Source: Sphingomonas sp. 28-63-12
Lineage (GTDB): Bacteria; Pseudomonadota; Alphaproteobacteria; Sphingomonadales; Sphingomonadaceae
Assembly (NCBI GenBank): GCA_002281535.1
Contig: NCGD01000002.1
Span: 124,001 to 188,000, forward strand
Reading direction: 5' to 3'
DNA length: 64,000 bases
Numbering within the stretch: position 1 is the first letter of the stretch; each line of letters begins with the position of its first letter. The notes below the pieces were generated by a model. It worked only from the letters and a program-made list of their open reading frames with translations. It was not told the DNA's origin and made no database searches. Below are positions 7,933-16,774 of the stretch, one piece after another. Position numbers and translations under genes: made by a program.

Positions 7933-9137
7933 CACGCAGCCCAGACGAGCGGCAGTTCCTTGCACTGGATGATATTGCCCAGCCATAGCGGGACAGGCTT
8001 ATCGGGATCGAGCGTGAATTCGGGCAATTCGGCGAGCAGTAGCTCGGTCGCGATGATAAGTTCACGTCGGGCCAGATGCATGCCGAGGCAGCGATGCGAC
8101 GAGCTACCCATGGCGAGATGCGCCGGCTTGCGATCGAAATCGATCGTATCGGGTGCCGGCCAGGCGTCAGGATCGCGCGCTGAAATCGCGGTCGACATGG
8201 CGATGCGGTCGCCAGCCTTCATTGCGACACCGCAAAATTTGGTGTCGCGCGTTACGGTGCGATAGGTGGTGACCGCAGCATAAGCGCGCATCATTTCCTC
8301 GATCGCCAGGGTCAGTTTTGACGGATCGGCGCGCAGTTCGGCTTGCTGATCAGGGTGCCGCGCGAGATGCCAGATATGGAGGCCAAGATTGGCCGTGACT
8401 GTATCGAGGCCCCCAACGAACAGGTTCCACGCATAACCGAACACCATGTCGTTCGACCAGGGCTCCCCGTCGAGCTCATAGCTCAGCGCATAGGTCAGCA
8501 GGTCATCGGTCGGCGCATGACGTCGCTGTTCGATCGCAGCGAGCAAATACGCCTTTGCCTCATGGGTCGCCTTGATCCGCAACGCCATGTCGGTGCTGTG
8601 AAGCAGGTCCTGCTCCCAGGCCAGAAACTGCGCCGTTTGCGCCTGTGGCAGGCCAAACAGATCAAGGAAGATCGACACGGGGAACGACACCGCAAACGCC
8701 GAGACGAATTCGCAATGGCCGCGATCCTTAAAGGCGGCGATCAGTTCCATCGCCCGGGCGCGCACCACATCGTCAAGCGCAAACATCTTTTGCGGCGCGA
8801 ACACCGGATTCAGCACCTTGCGGACCTTTTTGTGTGTGTCGCCGGTGAGTTCGGTTGGTACCAGGTTCCACGTCTCACCAATCATCGCGGAAAAGCCGCT
8901 AAAACCCTTCTTGGTGAACAGTTCGTCATCGGCGTAGATCTGTTTCAGATCCTCAACGCGCCGTACCACCCAGCCGCCGGTCGCATCGGGATAGATATCG
9001 GGACACCAATAGACCGGGGGCTTGGTGTGATGTTCGGGCGTTATCCTGGTTTCGAAGACATTCTCGAACACCACGCGCCGCTCGGCGATCGGACAGTCCA
9101 TGACGAGGGCATCGGGGACATGTGCAGGCGTTACCAT
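7932..9137 (-). CDS. cytochrome P450
   Basis: A 401-residue soluble bacterial P450. The I-helix contains FVGGLDTVTANL (Asp-Thr pair for O2 activation), EEMMR gives the ExxR of the K-helix, and the haem ligand is Cys350 in SSSHRCLGMHLARREL. In the haem loop the usual Phe at -7 is Met and the Gly at -4 is Ser, an uncommon loop, although Cys, Leu and Gly after it are kept. It should hydroxylate a hydrophobic substrate using a ferredoxin/reductase pair; neither partner is encoded in this window. It lies between an LLM oxidoreductase and a hydrolase in one operon (gaps of 11 and -3 bases). Confidence 0.95.
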   Translation of the reverse strand: MVTPAHVPDALVMDCPIAERRVVFENVFETRITPEHHTKPPVYWCPDIYPDATGGWVVRRVEDLKQIYADDELFTKKGFSGFSAMIGETWNLVPTELTGDTHKKVRKVLNPVFAPQKMFALDDVVRARAMELIAAFKDRGHCEFVSAFAVSFPVSIFLDLFGLPQAQTAQFLAWEQDLLHSTDMALRIKATHEAKAYLLAAIEQRRHAPTDDLLTYALSYELDGEPWSNDMVFGYAWNLFVGGLDTVTANLGLHIWHLARHPDQQAELRADPSKLTLAIEEMMRAYAAVTTYRTVTRDTKFCGVAMKAGDRIAMSTAISARDPDAWPAPDTIDFDRKPAHLAMGSSSHRCLGMHLARRELIIATELLLAELPEFTLDPDKPVPLWLGNIIQCKELPLVWAA

Positions 9138-9148
9138 AAAATTCGCTT

Positions 9149-10069
9149 TCAGACGTTGGGCATGATCTCAGCGGCGACCCAGCGCAGCCGGTCCTGATAA
9201 TCGTCGTAGCCACGCAGGCCCGGCGGCAGCGGCACGATGGTCTCGGTAATTCCCAGGCTCTTCAGCCAGCCGATTTGATCGATGATCTTTTGCGCATCGC
9301 GGGTTCCTGGTGCGCGCGGATCATCCAGCACCTCATGATGCGCGCCCACATTTAACATTTCCAAAGCGAAAAACACCTCGATTGGTCGGCCGTCATATTC
9401 GGGGTGGGATTTGATGGTATCGATCGATTCAGGGAATTTTTCGGGCGGGGTGCGAAATGGTGACCAGCCGTCACCGAAGCGCGCGACGCGCCGGAGCACG
9501 GCCGGAGCGTCGCCGCCCATCCAGATCGGCAGCTTGGGATGCTGCACCGGCTTGGGGGCGAACCCGACATTCTTGAAGCTGACATATTGACCGTCAAATT
9601 CAGGCGCCTCCTGGGTCCACAAGGCGATCATGGCGGCGATATATTCGTCAGCCATCTTGCCGCGTTCATGGAACGGCACACGAAGAGTTTCATATTCCGC
9701 TTCCAGCCAACCGACGCCGAACATCGCCTCCGCCCGGCCGCCGCTCAGCCAGTCGAGCGTCGACCAGGCCTTTGCCTGCACAATCGGATTTTGCAGCGGC
9801 ACGATCGACACAGACGAGGACAATTTCATCCGCTTCGTGTGTCCAGCGATGAAGCCCAGCGCGACTGTCGTGTGGAAATAATGATCCCCCGACAGCGCAA
9901 TATGCTCGGTTGGGATGACGAAATGCTCCCCCAACATGCATTTGTTGAAACCGAGGCTGTCGACAAAGCGCATTGCCTTGCCGACAGCCGCGCCGTCGAG
10001 CGCATATTCCCAAGGCTGCACCATCGCAGCCACGTGCATCGAATTGGGGACGCCGACGTTGAGTTTCAT
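9149..10069 (-). CDS. LLM-class flavin-dependent oxidoreductase
   Basis: A 306-residue luciferase-like TIM barrel. Typical segments are SLGFNKCMLGEHF near residue 40, KLSSSVSIVPLQNPIVQAK near 85, the GRAEAMFGVGWLEAEYE loop near 110-126, and PKLPIWMGGDAP near 180. Family members use reduced FMN or F420 to hydroxylate, Baeyer-Villiger oxidise or desulfonate. The overall form resembles the F420-type subfamily, but no F420 biosynthesis gene is visible here and sphingomonads normally use FMN in this family, so the cofactor is open. Only one base separates it from the upstream NTF2-like gene. Confidence 0.88.
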   Translation of the reverse strand: MKLNVGVPNSMHVAAMVQPWEYALDGAAVGKAMRFVDSLGFNKCMLGEHFVIPTEHIALSGDHYFHTTVALGFIAGHTKRMKLSSSVSIVPLQNPIVQAKAWSTLDWLSGGRAEAMFGVGWLEAEYETLRVPFHERGKMADEYIAAMIALWTQEAPEFDGQYVSFKNVGFAPKPVQHPKLPIWMGGDAPAVLRRVARFGDGWSPFRTPPEKFPESIDTIKSHPEYDGRPIEVFFALEMLNVGAHHEVLDDPRAPGTRDAQKIIDQIGWLKSLGITETIVPLPPGLRGYDDYQDRLRWVAAEIMPNV

Positions 10070-10070
10070 G

Positions 10071-10676
10071 TTATTTGTACGGATCGACAGGCTGCAGCGC
10101 CGGCATCACTTCGAGGTCGATGAGCATCGAGAGCACGTCGGAGATCGAATAAATATGGACGATCTTGTCGCCTTCGAAGCGCAGCCACGAGAACCACAAC
10201 ACGTTCAGCTCATTCCCGGTCGGCTGCACACCCATATAGGGGCCGCCGGTATGCTTGCCGTGATGATGGCACAGCACGCAGATTTCATCGTCGCCACGAC
10301 CCCAGGCCTTTAGCGTGCGATAAATGCTGGGCGGAAACGTCTTGTACAGGCCCTGCGGCGAGGTCTTCCAGACATGATAGGTGCCGAGATCGGGCCGGTT
10401 GGGATTGTCATAGGTCATCTTCTCGGTATCGAAAAATGTGTCCATCCCGTCCCAGTCACCCCGGTTAATCACCTCGTGCAGGTTCATCCACTGGGTAACC
10501 ATGAAGGCTTGGCGCTCTGTCAGACCAGCCAGAATCTCGGCACGCTTTTCAGCGGGGAGAACGAAATCGGATTCGGTAAACGGTGCGAGGCCACCCATAT
10601 AAACTCCTGTGGTTCGATGTGTCCGGTACATCATGGCATCCATGACTTCCGGCTGCTCTCCATCCGTTTTCGACAT
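10071..10676 (-). CDS. NTF2/SnoaL-like protein
   Basis: A 201-residue protein, first gene of the minus-strand operon. The start at 10676 (MSKTDGE) is preferred because GGTGAGG lies about 11 bases upstream; a start 36 bases earlier (10712) is possible. Recognisable NTF2-fold features are a helical N-terminus (MVTQWMNLHEVINRGDWDGM), an NPNRPDLGTYHVW stretch, and a final strand segment with FSWLRFEGDKIVHIYSISDV. It is longer than the 140-residue NTF2-like protein at 5915. The role could be isomerase, cyclase or hydrolase. An SDR gene starts 82 bases away on the opposite strand. Confidence 0.78.
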   Translation of the reverse strand: MSKTDGEQPEVMDAMMYRTHRTTGVYMGGLAPFTESDFVLPAEKRAEILAGLTERQAFMVTQWMNLHEVINRGDWDGMDTFFDTEKMTYDNPNRPDLGTYHVWKTSPQGLYKTFPPSIYRTLKAWGRGDDEICVLCHHHGKHTGGPYMGVQPTGNELNVLWFSWLRFEGDKIVHIYSISDVLSMLIDLEVMPALQPVDPYK

Positions 10677-10758
10677 CGCTCGCTTTGCCTCACCTACCCT
10701 TGGGAGGGCCATGGGACGCGCGATTCATCGATGCTGAGCGCTCAAGCCGAAGGAGCAC

Positions 10759-11478
10759 ATGATGGAAAACAAGACAGCAATCGTCACCGGAGCGTCATCG
10801 GGCATCGGTGAGGCGATCGCCCGGGGGCTGAGCGCCAGGGGGGCACGCCTGATCCTGACGGCCAGGCGCGGTGAGCGGCTCGAGAAACTGGCCGAAGAAT
10901 TGGGCGGTGAGATCGCGATCCACGTCGCCGACATTGCCGATCCCGCCACCCCCGGGGCACTCCTGGCGCTGGCGCGGGCACGTTTTGGCCAGGCCGACAT
11001 GCTGATCAACAACGCTGGCATCCTGCGTGTCGGGACGGTCGAGAGCTTCGATCTTGACGCGCTCGAGCCGATGATTGCGACAAATTACACCGCTGTCGTT
11101 CGCTGCTCGATTCTGTTCGCGCGCGATATGCAGTCGCGCAGGCAGGGATCAATCGTGAATATCTCCAGCATCGGCGCGCATCTGACGGCTGCAGGCAGCG
11201 GTATTTATGGCGGACTCAAACGCGCCCTGGAGACCTTTACCGACACGTTGCGGATCGAGCTTGCGGCTTCGGGCATCCGAGTTGGACTCGTCGCGCCCGG
11301 CACCACCGGCACCGAAATTTTTGACGATATGAAGCGCAAGGGTGCGACGGGATGGGACGAATATACGCCACCGCTAATGCCAGAAGATGTCGCCCGCGCC
11401 GTTATCTATCTGCTCGATCAGCCACCGCGCGCGAATGTTGCGCGCGTGCACGTCTATGCGAGCGGCGAAAGCTTCTGA
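10759..11478 (+). CDS. SDR-family oxidoreductase
   Basis: A 239-residue classical SDR with an AAGGAG ribosome binding site ending five bases before the ATG. GASSGIG is at residues 10-16, NNAG near 84, the catalytic Ser in NISSIG near 133 and Tyr/Lys in YGGLK near 151-155. It is monocistronic, divergent from the NTF2-LLM-P450 operon and closed by a rho-independent terminator directly after the stop. It should be an NAD(P)-dependent alcohol dehydrogenase or ketoreductase of the same pathway, with substrate unknown. Confidence 0.9.
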   Translation: MMENKTAIVTGASSGIGEAIARGLSARGARLILTARRGERLEKLAEELGGEIAIHVADIADPATPGALLALARARFGQADMLINNAGILRVGTVESFDLDALEPMIATNYTAVVRCSILFARDMQSRRQGSIVNISSIGAHLTAAGSGIYGGLKRALETFTDTLRIELAASGIRVGLVAPGTTGTEIFDDMKRKGATGWDEYTPPLMPEDVARAVIYLLDQPPRANVARVHVYASGESF

Positions 11479-11487
11479 AACGACAAG

Positions 11488-11510
11488 AGGCGGGATCGCT
11501 CCCGCCTTTT
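11488..11510. terminator. rho-independent terminator between convergent genes
   Basis: An 8-bp perfect stem (11488-11495 with 11500-11507) closes a TCGC loop and is followed by three further Ts on the plus strand. It lies 10 bases after the SDR stop and 20 bases before the stop of the convergent TonB receptor, so it may serve both directions. Confidence 0.8.
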
Positions 11511-11529
11511 GCCGATCATTGAGGTAACA

Positions 11530-14016
11530 TCAGAACTTGAAGCTGATCGTGCCGCCATAGGTGCGTGGGGCACCCTGGAACTGGTTCGTCGAGCCAATCC
11601 CGGTATAGCTGTTGAACACGTTAGTGAACCAAGGCTGGTTGGTCAGGTTACGCCCCCAGATCGCGAATTCGATCTGCGGCTTGGCCAGCGCAAAGCTGAT
11701 CCGGCCGTTGAGCAGGCCATAGGCGCGAATGACCGATGCTGCGTTGCCGGCATTGACTGCAGCAATTTGCGCCGGTGTCGCTCCCAATGCGGGGCTATTC
11801 ACATCGAATGCGCGCGAGGAAACATAGGCATAATCGCCATGGATAGCGAGAGTACCTGCATTCATCTTGAACTCCTGGGTCGCACCCGCGCTCCAGGTCC
11901 ATTTCGGCGCTTGCGTGACAGGTTCCACCGACCGATCGACGCCGGCTTCGGTGCGGCTTCCAGACGCGTATTTGGCGTCGAGATAGGCCACGCTGCCGGT
12001 CATCTCCATGCCCCGCCAGGGCTGTGCCGTGCCTTCAAATTCGACGCCAGCGGTGTTCACCTTGCCCGAATTCGACACGAACTGGGTGAGCGACTGCGCA
12101 CCGGCTGCGTTGGTGAAGACAGCGTTGACGATCCGCTGCACATTTGCCTGGCGTGCGCCGAAGACCGCGATGTTTGTCCGCAGGTGGCGATCGAAGAAAT
12201 CAACCTTGATCCCAACTTCAGCATCCTTGACCCGTTCAGGTTCGAATGAACTCGAAAACCCCTGTGGCACCGGACGTGAGTTGAACCCACCCGACATCGA
12301 GGCACCGCTTGTCTTGGCATAGACAAACACGCTGGGGCTGATCTTATAGTCGACGCCCAGCGTCCATGCCGGATAGCTAAAGTTGCGCGATTCCGCATTC
12401 ACGCACGGTGCAACACTCGCTTTTTTGCCGATGTTCGCGCCGACATTGCAAACCGGGTCGGCAGCGCGCCAGTCGGTGATCCCCATCCGGTTGATACTGC
12501 GATTGTCCCAGGTGTAGCGAATCCCACCCGTAACCCGGAATTCATCGGTGATCCGATAATTGACCTGTGCAAACATGCCCTTTGATTCAGAGGCATAGGT
12601 CGCAAGGCTGCGGGCATAAGCTGCAATCGGCGTGTTGTAGAAAATTGCCGAATCAGACCGCTCACTGCCGGTTTCGCGGAAATAATAGAGGCCACCGATC
12701 CAGTCGAGCCGGCCGGCCGTGCCAGCAAGCTGCAATTCCTGGCTGAACTGCTCATTGATATATTCGGTGACGAATGCACCACCGCCGGTTGGCGTACCGG
12801 TCAGGTCCAGGCTGTTATTGGCCCGCGAATTCCGATAGCCCGAAATGGACTTCAGCCGGGCGCCGCCCATATCCCAAGTAAACGTGCCGGTTACTGACTT
12901 GCCAACCGTCAGATTGTGCAAATTGTCGATTTCGGGGTTACCCGTTGTCGGCCGGCCATACGTGGCCAACCAGTTGTTGCCCGAAGCACCCGCCGGGGTG
13001 AAGTACGGATTGACATAAGATTGCAGGTTCGGATTGGCACCGGGCTGCAGGAAATTGGCGAACAGTGCCGCCGGGACGCTGAACGTTGCCGACAACGGGA
13101 TCGGCGCATTGGCTGGAATCGCCCCGGACTGCACGCCCGCCGAGATATTCGTAAAGCTTTGCAGCGGACCGGATGGGTTGATCGCGGATACGGCGTTCGG
13201 GTTACCGCTGTCGCGATAGTCGTTGAAATCCCCCGAAATCGTTGCCGTGATCGGCAGGTTGGAAGGCGACCATTTCAGCGTCAAGCGACCAAAATAATCG
13301 CCCGAGACATTGCCCTGCCCTTTGCCCGAGGTGAGATTGGGGTAAAAATTGTCGCGAGCGTTATAGCGCAGCGCAACACGCGCCGCGACATCACTGCTCA
13401 GCGGCACGTTGTAAACGCCTTCGACCATCCGCTGGTTGTAGTTGCCATAACCAAGCTTCAAACTGCCTTCATAGCGATCGGTCGGCTGGTTGCTCGTCAG
13501 GTTAAGGGCGCCACCGGTGGTGTTGCGACCGAACAGCGTGCCCTGCGGACCGCGCAGCACCTCGGCGCTGGCCGCATCGAGAAACCCGAGATTGCCGACG
13601 ATTGGCCGCGCCACATAGACGCCGTCGATATAGATACCGACCGACGCATCGGACAGCGAGTTCGGGCTGTTCTGCGCCTGACCACGAATGGCGAGATAAA
13701 CGATCGACGCAGGGCCAGTACCGCCCGTACCGATACTCAGGCTCGGCGTCGTGCGGGCAAGATCAGTGACGACCAGGATTTGCTTGGTCTCGAGCGCGAC
13801 CGAATCGAGCGCGGTCACAGCGACCGGGATCGTCTGCAGGTTTTCCGAGGTACGGCGCGCAGTCACGACAATATCGGCAATGCCCTCGCGCTCGCTCGGT
13901 GTTGCGGTTACCGCAGCAGCCTGTGCGGCTTGAGCGTGCACCGCCTGGGACCATAGACCTGTTGAGCCGACAATCGCGACGCTCAACATCAAATTGGCTT
14001 TCAGTGTTTTTTTCAT
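11530..14016 (-). CDS. TonB-dependent outer-membrane receptor
   Basis: An 828-residue receptor of the type abundant in sphingomonads. The ATG at 14016 is chosen for its GGGAGG ribosome binding site and the signal peptide it gives (MKKTLKANLMLSVAIVG..., cleavage after AVHAQA). A plug domain follows, with IADIVVTARR and later VLRGPQGTLFGRNTTGG near residues 140-160; the barrel ends in SFKF with a terminal Phe. It imports a large substrate using proton-motive force relayed by TonB/ExbBD, which are not in the window. The position between catabolic operons suggests it imports their substrate. The 281 bases to the divergent NTF2-like gene hold both promoters; I could not place them with confidence. 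Confidence 0.93.
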   Translation of the reverse strand: MKKTLKANLMLSVAIVGSTGLWSQAVHAQAAQAAAVTATPSEREGIADIVVTARRTSENLQTIPVAVTALDSVALETKQILVVTDLARTTPSLSIGTGGTGPASIVYLAIRGQAQNSPNSLSDASVGIYIDGVYVARPIVGNLGFLDAASAEVLRGPQGTLFGRNTTGGALNLTSNQPTDRYEGSLKLGYGNYNQRMVEGVYNVPLSSDVAARVALRYNARDNFYPNLTSGKGQGNVSGDYFGRLTLKWSPSNLPITATISGDFNDYRDSGNPNAVSAINPSGPLQSFTNISAGVQSGAIPANAPIPLSATFSVPAALFANFLQPGANPNLQSYVNPYFTPAGASGNNWLATYGRPTTGNPEIDNLHNLTVGKSVTGTFTWDMGGARLKSISGYRNSRANNSLDLTGTPTGGGAFVTEYINEQFSQELQLAGTAGRLDWIGGLYYFRETGSERSDSAIFYNTPIAAYARSLATYASESKGMFAQVNYRITDEFRVTGGIRYTWDNRSINRMGITDWRAADPVCNVGANIGKKASVAPCVNAESRNFSYPAWTLGVDYKISPSVFVYAKTSGASMSGGFNSRPVPQGFSSSFEPERVKDAEVGIKVDFFDRHLRTNIAVFGARQANVQRIVNAVFTNAAGAQSLTQFVSNSGKVNTAGVEFEGTAQPWRGMEMTGSVAYLDAKYASGSRTEAGVDRSVEPVTQAPKWTWSAGATQEFKMNAGTLAIHGDYAYVSSRAFDVNSPALGATPAQIAAVNAGNAASVIRAYGLLNGRISFALAKPQIEFAIWGRNLTNQPWFTNVFNSYTGIGSTNQFQGAPRTYGGTISFKF

Positions 14017-14297
14017 TTTGGCATCCTCCCTGAATACGCCTTGATCCAAGGGCATAAATCCACCCGCAAAGGCGATCAGACCGTCGTTCAAGACTTTAAT
14101 ATACGGTTGCTGTGGTCAGCGTCCGCACGGCACTCTCTCTTCCGGCAGGCTCAAACCCCAGGACCTGGCGCTGACTGCTCTTGTCGTATTGACGTTGCGG
14201 AATGCGCGGGGCGTGCTCCCCTATCTTTTGACAGGCCGCTTCACTTTTCGGTCGACCCTAGGTGGCAGCGTTGCAGGATTGTCACAGGAGCCTTGTC

Positions 14298-14756
14298 GTG
14301 AATCTTCAGGAAATTTCGGATCGCATGGAAATTCAGGACCTGATGGTCGCCTATTGCTACGCGATAGACCATCGCGACTATGAGGCGCTTGACCAGGTAT
14401 TCACTGCCGATGCCGTCATCGACTATTCAGAGATGGTTGGGGTGAAGGGCGATTTGCCGACAATCAAGGCATTTTTAAGCGAAAGCCTGGGGCAGATCAG
14501 CGCCTGTCAGCATATTATCTCGACCAGCCAGATTAAGATCGACGGAGACCGCGCATCCGGGCGAACCATTTGCACCAACCCGATGGTCGTCCGCGAAGGG
14601 CAGCATTTCTTGATGTTCGGCCTTTGGTATCGTGACGAATTCGTCCGCACTGACCAAGGCTGGCGCATCTCGTCACGCTATGAAGAAAATAGCTGGCGAT
14701 TCAACGTGCCCGAAGCGCTCACCATGCCATCGCCGCCCGAACGCCATCCGGTTTAG
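14298..14756 (+). CDS. NTF2/SnoaL-like protein
   Basis: A 152-residue protein. The GTG at 14298 is chosen because AGGAG (14286-14290) sits seven bases upstream; an earlier ATG at 14262 lacks a site. It starts with EISDRMEIQDLMVAYCYAIDHRDYEAL and DQVFTADAVIDYSEM, the typical opening of the SnoaL-like 4 group, in which Tyr, Asp and His of the pocket resemble scytalone dehydratase and related lyases. It is divergent from the TonB receptor. It is the third NTF2-fold gene of the island, which suggests a multi-ring or polycyclic substrate needing isomerisation or dehydration. That last point is inference. Confidence 0.8.
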   Translation: MNLQEISDRMEIQDLMVAYCYAIDHRDYEALDQVFTADAVIDYSEMVGVKGDLPTIKAFLSESLGQISACQHIISTSQIKIDGDRASGRTICTNPMVVREGQHFLMFGLWYRDEFVRTDQGWRISSRYEENSWRFNVPEALTMPSPPERHPV

Positions 14757-14885
14757 CGTTGATTTCAAGCGGATCGATTTCACCGTAGCCCGCGGTGCAA
14801 TCAGGGGCGCTGGCCCCCCGCAATCGCGGGAGTCCAGCCGATTCGCTGCGTTTCCGCAGACGGTTTGGATAACCCGACCTTTCCT

Positions 14886-15269
14886 TTAACTGGTTTTTGC
14901 TTTTGCCTTGGCCTGCGCCGCCGCAATGCCTTGATAGACGGCCGTGACATTGCCGGCACCTGCATAGGTCAGCAGGAAGCGAGGAATTTGGGCAAGCTGC
15001 TCATCGGTGAACTCACCGTTGGTGATTGCGCCGCCCATCTGGATTTCAATCAGGTCGGCCCGGCCCAGCATTGCCGTCGCACCAAGGACCATCAATCTTT
15101 TGTCGCGGATCGACAGCGTGTCGTCGCCCCAGACTTCGGCGAATTGATAGCCGACAATATCGCTGACGAAGGGTGACTCGCGATGCGGCACCATCATCTC
15201 ACGCGATCCCGGCCCATAGACCCGGTCGACAACCGCCAATCCCTTTTCCCACTGCGCGTCGTCGACCAT
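14886..15269 (-). CDS. carboxymuconolactone decarboxylase-like protein
   Basis: A 127-residue all-helical protein of the CMD family. The ATG at 15269 has AGGAG nine bases upstream and is preferred over an in-frame ATG at 15293. Recognisable blocks are SIRDKRLMVLGATAMLGR and the final ...YAGAGNVTAVYQGIAAA helix. It has no Cys, so it is not an AhpD-type peroxidase, and the His of PcaC-type decarboxylases (EIxxH) is Gln here, so its activity is uncertain. It ends the VOC-dehydrogenase-CMD minus-strand operon, 16 bases after the dehydrogenase gene. Confidence 0.85.
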   Translation of the reverse strand: MVDDAQWEKGLAVVDRVYGPGSREMMVPHRESPFVSDIVGYQFAEVWGDDTLSIRDKRLMVLGATAMLGRADLIEIQMGGAITNGEFTDEQLAQIPRFLLTYAGAGNVTAVYQGIAAAQAKAKAKTS

Positions 15270-15285
15270 CTTTTTTGCTCCTAGA

Positions 15286-16119
15286 TTATCCATCGAGACC
15301 GACCACTTCACGCCCGGTGTCGCGCGTCAGCTTGGCCAACGGCAGGTCAACGCCCAGCGTCGCCCCCAGATCGATCGCCGCGGCGAGATCCTTGTCGAGC
15401 TGGCCCAGCACATAGAGCCGTAATTTGCCCTCGCCCGCATCCGTCAGCGGATCAAGCGGACGGCCCATCATCATCATCGGCCCACCGACGGCATCGGCGC
15501 TGTCCTCGATCACGCGCGTCAGCTGGTGCACATCGATTCCGGCCGCCCTGCAGAGCTTCGCCGCTTCATAGCCGGCGCGCGCGCTGCCATAAACAACAAT
15601 GTTGCGGGCAATCTTGGCCGCCATCCCGGCCCCGGGACCACCCATCACCGAGACGGATCGCGCGAACGCATCGAGCACCGGCATCACCGCCGCGAGCGGT
15701 TTTTCGTCGCCGCCGACGAGGCAAATCAAGCCGTTCTCGGCGGCCTTGGGCCCGCCGGTCACGCCACTATCGATCAAGCCGACACCCGCTGCATCGGTCA
15801 GCACCCGGATGCGGCCAAGGTCGGTCAGCGAAACCGTCGACAGCACAACGATGTTCATGCCCGGCCGCGCCTGCGTCAACACGCCATCATCGCCCGACAG
15901 CACCTCGATCACCTGATCGGCGCTCAACACGGCAATCAGGATGGTATCGGCTAGCCGCCCGACCGCTGCATTGGACCCGGTCACTTGACCGATTGTCGGC
16001 CAGCGCTCGACAATATCAGGCATCAGATCATTGACTGCCGTCAGCATCCCGGCGCGCGCAAGGCACGTTGCCACGCCGCCGCCTATCGCTCCCAATCCGA
16101 TCACGCCTGCCGTTGCCAT
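15286..16119 (-). CDS. NAD(P)-dependent 3-hydroxyisobutyrate dehydrogenase-family enzyme
   Basis: A 277-residue beta-hydroxyacid dehydrogenase. The start at 16119 has GGAAGGA seven bases upstream. The Rossmann motif GVIGLGAIGGG opens the protein, GLIDSGVTGGPKAAENG (about 118-134) is the substrate loop, and the catalytic Lys is in GAGMAAKIARN (about 165-175). It should oxidise a 3-hydroxy acid or reduce the matching semialdehyde or ketone in the cytoplasm. It lies mid-operon between a VOC protein gene (20-base gap) and a CMD-family gene. The precise substrate is unknown. Confidence 0.9.
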   Translation of the reverse strand: MATAGVIGLGAIGGGVATCLARAGMLTAVNDLMPDIVERWPTIGQVTGSNAAVGRLADTILIAVLSADQVIEVLSGDDGVLTQARPGMNIVVLSTVSLTDLGRIRVLTDAAGVGLIDSGVTGGPKAAENGLICLVGGDEKPLAAVMPVLDAFARSVSVMGGPGAGMAAKIARNIVVYGSARAGYEAAKLCRAAGIDVHQLTRVIEDSADAVGGPMMMMGRPLDPLTDAGEGKLRLYVLGQLDKDLAAAIDLGATLGVDLPLAKLTRDTGREVVGLDG

Positions 16120-16139
16120 GCCAATTCCTTCCAAGAAAA

Positions 16140-16649
16140 TTACGTTAGACGGGGATAGGCTGGCACTGCTGCCGCCATCTGCGCGAGGATCGCCGGGGAC
16201 ATCCAGACATGTTCGACAAGGTGGCCGATCGCGCTGCGTTCGTCAGTATAGCAATAGCGTACGTCGTCACCAACCGCACCGCCGAACACGATCTTGTGCC
16301 GGGCGGTATCGATCGAGGCAAGGTGCTGATCCCAATGGGCCAGCGGGCCCTCAATCCGAAAGGCGACATGATGGAAGACGATCGCCAGATCGGCCCCGGC
16401 GGGGAGCGAGTCGCTGAACAGCGGCGCGCTGCTGCCCTGGGGTTCGATTAATTCGATCTCGACGCCACCAACCCGTGCCAGCGCAATCTTTAGCGTGGGC
16501 GCCTCTGCGTCTCCACCACTGGCCGCCCCGGTCGAGAACACCCAAAATCCCGGCGCACCGTAATCACGCTCGATGAGTGCCGTCGCCGCTGCCAGGTCGT
16601 TGGTCACATAGGCAATTTGCGCATGGCGGGCATGGGGACGGGCGAACAT
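16140..16649 (-). CDS. VOC-family protein
   Basis: A 169-residue glyoxalase-fold protein and first gene of its operon. The first module is ARHAQIAYVTNDLAAATALI, where the usual first metal His position is Gln, followed by VEIELIEP with Glu; the second module has IVFHHVAFRI with His and ends in IGHLVEHVWM. The altered first ligand may mean a modified or absent metal centre. It has the size of lactoylglutathione-lyase-like proteins in catabolic clusters. It faces the phosphotransferase gene across a 125-base divergent gap. Confidence 0.8.
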   Translation of the reverse strand: MFARPHARHAQIAYVTNDLAAATALIERDYGAPGFWVFSTGAASGGDAEAPTLKIALARVGGVEIELIEPQGSSAPLFSDSLPAGADLAIVFHHVAFRIEGPLAHWDQHLASIDTARHKIVFGGAVGDDVRYCYTDERSAIGHLVEHVWMSPAILAQMAAAVPAYPRLT

Positions 16650-16774
16650 GACCGTGGCTGTGCGGCACCATCCGCTGCCCCACTCCTATCCGATGGCGGG
16701 GCAAGGGCCGTCACACCGTGCCGACTATGCCTCAATACATATTCCTGAATGAACGATGATGAGGATTGCCGACG

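Noticed and set aside
7129-8265. 378-residue open frame on the plus strand
   Set aside because: It runs antisense through both the hydrolase and the P450 genes, and its sequence lacks domain features.
9149-10069. evidence for F420 use by the luciferase-like oxidoreductase
   Set aside because: Subfamily resemblance alone is insufficient; no F420 synthesis or reduction gene is present in the window.
12916-13956. 346-residue open frame on the plus strand
   Set aside because: It is antisense to the TonB receptor, has Arg/Gln/Asp-rich shadow composition and no ribosome binding site.
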